64,000 bases of DNA from the NCBI GenBank assembly GCA_027625915.1, contig JANTQA010000045.1:620001-684000 (forward strand). The letters are read 5' to 3'. Below, piece after piece: positions 58,640-64,000 of this stretch (its first letter is position 1; each line of letters starts with the position of its first letter). The stretch comes from Anaeramoeba flamelloides. Taxonomy: Eukaryota > Metamonada > Anaeramoebidae. Under the pieces are notes generated by a model. It was not told the origin of the DNA. It did no database searches and saw only the letters and a program-made list of their open reading frames with translations. The translations under genes and the position numbers were made by a program.

Positions 58640-61606
58640 ATGGACCCTCCTCGTCCACTTTTTAAAATTGGATTTCGAACAAAAAGAAGATTGCGTCGAT
58701 TTCAACCAAATAATCTTCAGTATTCGAAATATCTTTGCGAACAAAACACAAAAAAAAAAAAAAAAAAAACAACAAAAATAAAACAAAAAAAAATAAAAAA
58801 AAAAAAAAATATAGAAGAACCGAATGATATCAAATTAACCACATTAGAGAATTTAACATTCCCAACTATACAGTCTTTGTTAAAGTCACAATTAGAGAAT
58901 TCAACACAAATCAAGAGGTTAATTGTAAATAAACAAACCCAAAACAAGCAACTACAAGAAGCAAAAACTAACGTATTTTTAAAATTTTTAGAGATCCGAT
59001 TGAAACAACTACAAAACAAAAAAACCAACAACAACAACAACAACAAAATCTTTTTAGAGGATGATCAGAATAACCAAATGGATAACACAAGTGGAATTGG
59101 AGATTTAGAGAGTAACAACAACCAAAAAAAGAATGTTAATGGTATGATGGATGGAGGCAATAATAATAAAGAAAGTAATAAACAAATTAATTATGTCTGG
59201 GACACAAGATTTACTTCATCGGTACCACTTAAAGAGACCTTAAGAAATGTAAACCCAGGCTTGGTGTTAAATTTGTATATCAATTGCTTTTCCTTTTTCC
59301 ATGAAAACCTTTGTCATTCATACGACTATCCCTTTAAGCCCTTATTTGAATCGATAATTAATGGGAGGATCAATTCCAGTTTATTTCGCACGATTAGCAA
59401 AAATAAATCAAAATTTTATAATGGATATTTAGTTGTGGACATCCTTGATTATAGACACAGGATGAGCAATAGACTTGCAAAGCCAGATCTGTCTCCAAAG
59501 AGCAAACATGATCAAAAAAATCAACAACAAAAGCAAAATCAACAGCAACAAAAAATTGGCAACACTAATCCAAACCAGATGAACATCGAAATTAAACAAG
59601 AACCTTACAACCAATCAAGAGCTAATCAACAAAATTCACAACAACAGCAACAACAGCAGCAGCAGCAGCAACAACAACAAAAGCAAAAGCAAACTCAACA
59701 ACAACAACAGCCACACTCGCAGCAACAGAAGCAACTACAACACTCGATTAAAAGATTAGAATTTGAGGAACAAACAGATAAGAAACGAAAAGTATTATTA
59801 TCTTTAGACGAGGAAACCTTTAGCTTTGTAGTGGCTGCAATGGAGTATCAAGAATATTCATTATTACGGAACATCGAAGCAAGGCTTTCAAGATCAAGAT
59901 TAAATCCAAAGCAACAAACCCCACAAAATTTTGGAAGGACACAAAAACAACTGCAAAGATTGGCAAGGTGGGGCTCTGAAAAGCAGTCAAGATTCCAACA
60001 ACAATTATTATTGATAAGATCCATTCCAACGTGCTTTGAGTCCTCAATAGATATTTTAAAAATTGCAAATTATTATTATTCCAATAAATATAAAACCAAT
60101 TATCTTCGAAAAACAATATTAGACTCTGATAATAAATTCCACCATAAAAAGGAAATTAAAAATAGATTATTAAAAAAAATTTTAAATTTAAATTACAACT
60201 TACATAAAAAAAAACTTATAAATATTGATTATGAAAAAATTAATACAATTAAATTTAAATTAAAAAAAAAAGAAGAAGAAAAATTAAAAAAGCTTTCAAA
60301 TTTGGAAAAGAAAAGGAAAGGAAAGGAAAAAGAAACCAAAAAAGAAGCTAGTATGAATATGGAAATGGAAATGGAAATGGAAATAGAAATCGAAAAGGAA
60401 AAGGAAAAGGAAAAGGAAAAGGAAAAGGAAAAGGAAATAGTAATAGAAAAAGAAAAAGAATCAGGATCAGAATCAGAACTAGAAAGCGATACATTTAGTG
60501 AAACAGATACGGATTCAGATAAGTGCACGAATACCGATACCGATATAGATACCGATACAGACGAAGATGCATACACAGATAATGAAATGGACAGTGGAAC
60601 AGAAAAGAGAAAGAAGAGGAAAAGGAAAAGGAAAAGAAAAAGAAAAAGAAAAAAATATTCAAGAAGGGCTGCAATGATGGACATGATTCAACCATTAAAT
60701 ACAGAAACTTCGGGAATTGAATTTGTATTTAAACAAAAAAAAAAATATAAAGGATTAACAATATTTCGGCCCCTGCTAAGCCAAAGAAAAAAATTAATTT
60801 CTGAGCAAACATTCTCAGAATATATTAGACGCTTAACAGATCCAATTGGAGGGTCTGTGAATTCCAATTTACAAAAATTTTTGATAAAAAGAGCTAAAGA
60901 CACAAATAAAACAATCCAAAACGAAAAATATACTGTCTATTATAAAAAAAAACCCTTTATGATTGAGCAGTGCCATAATAAGCCTTCAGTTTTTACCGAA
61001 GAACAAATCGAAAAAATGAAACAAATCGAAGAGATCAAAATGGACGATATCGGGCCGAGATCTCATGATAAATTTAGTACGCACGCTTCCCCCCTCGTTC
61101 AAATTTATTCATCCGTGGCGAGACCTTCAATTTTTTTGTCGGTTGAGAATACTAATGAATCGGCTTCTAATACCTCGCAATCGACAACGTCGGTTTCAGA
61201 TCATGCAACTATACCAATACCAAATAATGCCAAATTGAATAATCACAATCACGTCAATAATAATAATAACAATTTTATGGATGTCAATAATAACAATAGC
61301 TCTAATAATCCTAATACCAATAATAATAATCAAACGAATAAAGGTAAAAGCATAATTGGAGAACATAATATTATTGATCGACAGATTTTCAGTTATGTCA
61401 AACCTGAAAAAAATGAAAAGGCAATAATTAAATTAAGAGTTGACCCTGAAAGTGGAATACATGAAATCGATGTAACTTTCAAAATAGGTAATAAAGGCAT
61501 CACTAAAACTAAAACAACTGGTGAACGTGTACAAACTAAAAAAATTTTCCATCACTATCATGAATTTATGAAAAAAAATGGTTGGAGACAAGAAAACATG
61601 AAATAA
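58640..61606 (+). CDS. SPT20: SPT20-like SAGA complex subunit, single exon
   Basis: 988 residues; the ATG at 58640 (MDPPRPLFKIGFR...) is preferred to the TTG before it. The Spt20-type core is in pieces separated by inserts: KETLRNVNPGLVLNLYINC (about 195-215, human 'MQETLSCLVVNLYPG'), FRTISKNKSKFYNGYLVVDILDYRH (about 253-277, human 'HCGCVIAEIRDYR'), then a poly-Gln tract (about 335-375), QQQLLLIRSIPTCFESSIDI (about 454-475, human '[20 protein letters not shown]'), and GIEFVFKQKKKYKGLTIFRP (about 693-712, human 'DYVFECEAGTQYQKTKLTIL'). Then comes an Asn-rich tract and a conserved-looking end (KLRVDPESGIHEIDVTFKIG...FMKKNGWRQ). SPT20 is a structural subunit of the SAGA co-activator in the nucleus. 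KE and KR repeats (about 575-675) add length. The call rests on remembered motifs in the right order. No introns are seen. Confidence 0.75.
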   Translation: MDPPRPLFKIGFRTKRRLRRFQPNNLQYSKYLCEQNTKKKKKKTTKIKQKKIKKKKNIEEPNDIKLTTLENLTFPTIQSLLKSQLENSTQIKRLIVNKQTQNKQLQEAKTNVFLKFLEIRLKQLQNKKTNNNNNNKIFLEDDQNNQMDNTSGIGDLESNNNQKKNVNGMMDGGNNNKESNKQINYVWDTRFTSSVPLKETLRNVNPGLVLNLYINCFSFFHENLCHSYDYPFKPLFESIINGRINSSLFRTISKNKSKFYNGYLVVDILDYRHRMSNRLAKPDLSPKSKHDQKNQQQKQNQQQQKIGNTNPNQMNIEIKQEPYNQSRANQQNSQQQQQQQQQQQQQQKQKQTQQQQQPHSQQQKQLQHSIKRLEFEEQTDKKRKVLLSLDEETFSFVVAAMEYQEYSLLRNIEARLSRSRLNPKQQTPQNFGRTQKQLQRLARWGSEKQSRFQQQLLLIRSIPTCFESSIDILKIANYYYSNKYKTNYLRKTILDSDNKFHHKKEIKNRLLKKILNLNYNLHKKKLINIDYEKINTIKFKLKKKEEEKLKKLSNLEKKRKGKEKETKKEASMNMEMEMEMEIEIEKEKEKEKEKEKEKEIVIEKEKESGSESELESDTFSETDTDSDKCTNTDTDIDTDTDEDAYTDNEMDSGTEKRKKRKRKRKRKRKRKKYSRRAAMMDMIQPLNTETSGIEFVFKQKKKYKGLTIFRPLLSQRKKLISEQTFSEYIRRLTDPIGGSVNSNLQKFLIKRAKDTNKTIQNEKYTVYYKKKPFMIEQCHNKPSVFTEEQIEKMKQIEEIKMDDIGPRSHDKFSTHASPLVQIYSSVARPSIFLSVENTNESASNTSQSTTSVSDHATIPIPNNAKLNNHNHVNNNNNNFMDVNNNNSSNNPNTNNNNQTNKGKSIIGEHNIIDRQIFSYVKPEKNEKAIIKLRVDPESGIHEIDVTFKIGNKGITKTKTTGERVQTKKIFHHYHEFMKKNGWRQENMK
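59638..59780 (+). repeat. CAA/CAG tract (poly-Gln) in the SPT20-like gene
   Basis: Mixed CAA and CAG codons encode an interrupted poly-Gln run. Mixed codons make it more stable than a pure CAG run. Confidence 0.85.
60360..60460 (+). repeat. GGAAAT / GGAAAA hexamer tract encoding MEMEME and KEKEKE
   Basis: Tandem GAAATG then GAAAAG hexamers inside the SPT20-like gene. A related block occurs at 63835-63905 in the degenerate copy. Confidence 0.8.
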
Positions 61607-61635
61607 GAGAAATTTTAATTTCAAATTTTGATTCT

Positions 61636-61822
61636 TTTTCTTTTTTTTTCTCTTTTTCTTTTTCTTTTTTTTTTCTATTTCTTTTTTTTTTTCTATTTCT
61701 TTTTTTTTTCTTTTTCTGTTTCTTTTTTTTTTTCTTTTCTTTTTCTTTATCTTTTTCTTTATCTTTATCTTTATCTTTTTCTTTTTCTTTTTATTTGTTG
61801 TTGTTGTTGTTGTTGTTGTTGT
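61636..61822 (+). repeat. Polypyrimidine tract plus (GTT)n
   Basis: About 160 bases of almost pure C and T (CTTTTT, TTTATC units) followed by 8-9 GTT units (to 61822), starting 30 bases after the SPT20-like stop codon. On the opposite strand it mirrors the purine tracts in the gene. Confidence 0.85.
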
Positions 61823-62337
61823 TTTTGTTTTTTGTTTTCTTTTTCTTTTGTTTTTGGAATTTTGTTTATAAAAATTTCATATCTCAAAACTTCCTCTTTA
61901 TAATATTTAAATATTCTTTATCTTCATATTTTCATTTATCTAAAAAATCTCTTTCAAAAATAATGTATTTGAATTAGCTTTTAATACAATCCAAATTAAT
62001 TATTTTGATTAAAGCCATATATATATATTTAAATTATTTTTCAAATTTAGAATAAAAATAATTATTAATAAATTAAAATTTTGATATTAAGAAGTGAAAT
62101 ATAATTATTTTATCTCTTCTTAATGGAATATCCTTTAAATAAAAAAAATTTATTAATTGAAATTTTTTTTTTATTTTCAACTTACAAATATTATTTTTTT
62201 TTTGAGGAAAAATCTTTTTAAGAGTTCGCTTAATTCATAAAGTGTTAACAAATGGTTTTTAAAATTATCGACAAACAGTCAACAAACTCCATATCAAAAA
62301 TTCAGACAATATGAAATAATAAATTGAAAAAAATATA

Positions 62338-62600
62338 CAGACAGTTTCACTTTTAAGGCACAAACTTTAAAGGAAATTTAAGGCACAAAAAAATCTCAAA
62401 TAAAAGCACAAAATTCTTTTTTATTTAGTAAATTTTCTTTGATTACTCCTTTCCCAGAATAAATAAATTAAAGCACAAAATTTAAATTCTAGTAAAATAA
62501 TTTGTGTAAATAAAAATTCGAAAAAATATGCCTTATTTTAAAGATTTTTTTGTGCCTTAAATTTCCTTTAAAGTTTGTGTCTTAAAAGTGGAATTGAATG
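62338..62600. mobile_element. Tc1/mariner-type MITE, family A, carrying a short insert
   Basis: CAGACAGTTTCACTTTTAAG to ...CTTAAAAGTGGAATTGAATG, flanked by TA (62336-62337, 62601-62602). It is 65 bases longer than the others. The extra sequence (about 62415-62470) contains TTTCTTTGATTACTCCTTTC, the inverse of repeat H at 20345, so another repeat landed in it. Confidence 0.68.
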
Positions 62601-63224
62601 TATCAAAATTGTTTAAATTTTCCAACAATTAATAATAAGAAATGATTTTATTTTTCCCTTTAAAAACAACCAGAAAAAAAAAATCAAAATAAGCTTCTTT
62701 TTCAAAAATTGTGACTAACATGAAAAAATAAATTGAAAAAAAAAAAATTATCTTTTAGTATTCAATAACAATTAATAACTAAATCTGAATGGTAATTAAC
62801 TTTTAAGTCATTCTAAATGTATAAAAGTCTGATATATTAAAAATTAAAAAAAAAATAAAACAAAAAACTAAAAAAAAGTGAGTCACAATTTTTGAAATGC
62901 GCATTACGGATTTTTTAGAACTGAACTTTCGCTAAAAAAAAGTTGAACAACAATTTTTTTTATGAATAAAAAAATTCATTTTCAAAGACACTACATAGTC
63001 ACAATTTTCATAGTGATTATTTATCTTTTTGAAGATCTCTTTTTTTTTTCCACATGATCTTTTTATTGAAAAAACAAAACTAAAATTTGCAAAATTAGAA
63101 AAAATGATTCTCATCCAAAAATTTGAAAATATTTTTTTTGTTCGGAATGCCGGAATAAACCCCCAAACAACTCCCATTAATATTATAAAGTGAGTCAAAA
63201 TTTTTGAAAAATAGTTTAGATTTT

Positions 63225-63277
63225 TTTATGCTTTTAATTTTCGTGGAAGGTTTGTTTCTTAAAAGTGAAACTCGTTG
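63225..63277. mobile_element. MITE family A, right-end fragment
   Basis: TTTTCGTGGAAGGTTTGTTTCTTAAAAGTG-type sequence (63237-63270) ending CTCGTTG followed by TA. The left arm is missing. Confidence 0.45.
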
Positions 63278-63770
63278 TATATTCTTTCCTTTTTTAGTGC
63301 CCACTATTACTTAAATCTAATTAATGATTTATTTATTAATAAATTTATTGTGAGAAAGGGTTAAATAAAGAAACTTTTATCAAATCAAAAAAGAAGAAGT
63401 AGAAGAAAAAAAATGATGATATTATGAATATAAAAAATAAAATATCATTTGCATGGCCAAATTAAATAATCAATTACTTACTTTTAAATTATTATTAATA
63501 CCTAAAAATATGATATTTTAAAATTGAAAAAAATAAAATCAAAAATTTAATAAAAAATTAAACACAATTTTGGAAATGAACATTATGGATTTTTTATTAT
63601 TGAATTTTCATGAAAAATGGTTAAGAAAAGGATTTTTTGATAACCAATAAATGTATTTTTTAAGATATTAGAGAGTAGAATCTCGATTTTTTAAAATTTT
63701 TTTTTGTTCGATCCAATTTTTTTTTTCAATTTGATCTTTCGCAAAAAAAAAAGAAATATAAAAAACAAAA

Positions 63771-64000
63771 AAAAATCTCTCAAATTTGGAAAAGAAAAGG
63801 AAAGGAAAGGAAAAAGAAACCAAAACAAAAGCTAGCACGGACATGAATATGGAAATGGAAAAGGAAATATAAATCGAAAAGGGAAAGGATAGGAAAGGAA
63901 AGGGAAAAAAAAAAGAGTGAGAGATGGCACGAGTATGGATATGGTAATAAAAATTGATAAAAAAGGGACTAAAGAAAGGAAGAAAAAAAAAGAAGTTAAA
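63771..64000 (+). pseudogene. Degenerate partial copy of the SPT20-like gene
   Basis: TTTGGAAAAGAAAAGGAAAG and the following GAAAAAGAAACC, AAAGCTAGCACGG, GAATATGGAAATGG match 60298-60385 of the SPT20-like gene nearly base for base, same strand. The frame that encodes LEKKRKGKEKETK is kept at first, then meets a stop (GAA ATA TAA near 63870). The copy starts inside the gene's coding sequence and runs off the window, so it is a fragment from a tandem duplication, not a gene with its own start. Confidence 0.7.

Larger units (their letters stand above)
61607..63770. other. Region downstream of the SPT20-like gene
   Basis: It contains a polypyrimidine tract (61636-61822), a family A MITE with an internal insert (62338-62600), a right-end fragment of family A (63225-63277), a repeat with GTGAGTCACAATTTTTGAAA (about 62878, weaker near 63190 and 63550) and a repeat H copy (about 63345-63530). 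No gene. Confidence 0.5.

Noticed and set aside
60229-60684. Minus-strand Ser/Phe repeat ORF that looks like a silk-like protein
   Set aside because: Antisense of the KE and ME hexamer repeats of the SPT20-like gene.
61582-61977. 131-codon Phe-rich plus-strand ORF
   Set aside because: It is translation of the polypyrimidine tract, overlapping the end of the SPT20-like gene in another frame.
1-64000. tRNA, rRNA, CRISPR arrays, prokaryotic operons
   Set aside because: I looked for T-loop motifs, spaced direct repeats and ribosome binding sites and saw none that hold up; the window is eukaryotic.

Overview
The window is eukaryotic nuclear DNA from a very AT-rich protist. The signs are spliceosomal introns with GT-AG ends, hosts' housekeeping and signalling genes, long runs of A and T, and proteins swollen by low-complexity inserts (poly-Q, poly-N, acidic runs, KE repeats). 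All genes read well with the standard code. The KE-repeat style recalls amoeboid flagellates such as Anaeramoeba, but that assignment is a weak inference from style alone.

Layout from left to right: the 3' part of a TMEM214-like gene (+, with a 5.1 kb intron); a complete five-exon PP2C phosphatase (-); ribosomal protein uL22/RPL17 (+, two exons); a three-exon membrane-anchored bZIP transcription factor resembling ATF6/CREB3 in design (+, with a 3.4 kb intron); a small coiled-coil ORF broken by two frameshifts (-); a three-exon STK11IP/LIP1-like leucine-rich-repeat protein (+, with a 2.9 kb intron); a single-exon muskelin-like kelch protein (+); a nested pair of LINE retrotransposons; and a single-exon SPT20-like SAGA subunit (+). 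A degenerate piece of the SPT20-like gene lies at the right edge. The genes do not form an operon or an obvious pathway. They are ordinary eukaryotic loci separated by 2-5 kb of repeat-rich DNA.

Much of the non-coding DNA is made of short inverted-repeat (foldback, MITE-like) elements. These include a CAGTCAG-ended family flanked by TA (Tc1/mariner type), a CTGTTG-ended family flanked by TAA (PIF/Harbinger type), a TTAA-flanked element (piggyBac type), and larger hairpins concentrated in the long introns. Two longer repeats, about 1.3 kb and 0.55 kb, occur twice each.

The most interesting points are: (1) the membrane-tethered bZIP, whose invariant basic-region arginine is a tyrosine and whose zipper is split by a repeat-filled intron; (2) a LINE inserted into an older copy of its own family with a visible 17-bp target duplication, and itself hit by a MITE; (3) an STK11IP-like gene assembled across a 2.9 kb intron. 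I saw no clearly new defence, CRISPR or mobile system. No database search was possible; family calls rest on remembered homologues and on reading frames and splice phases that fit.
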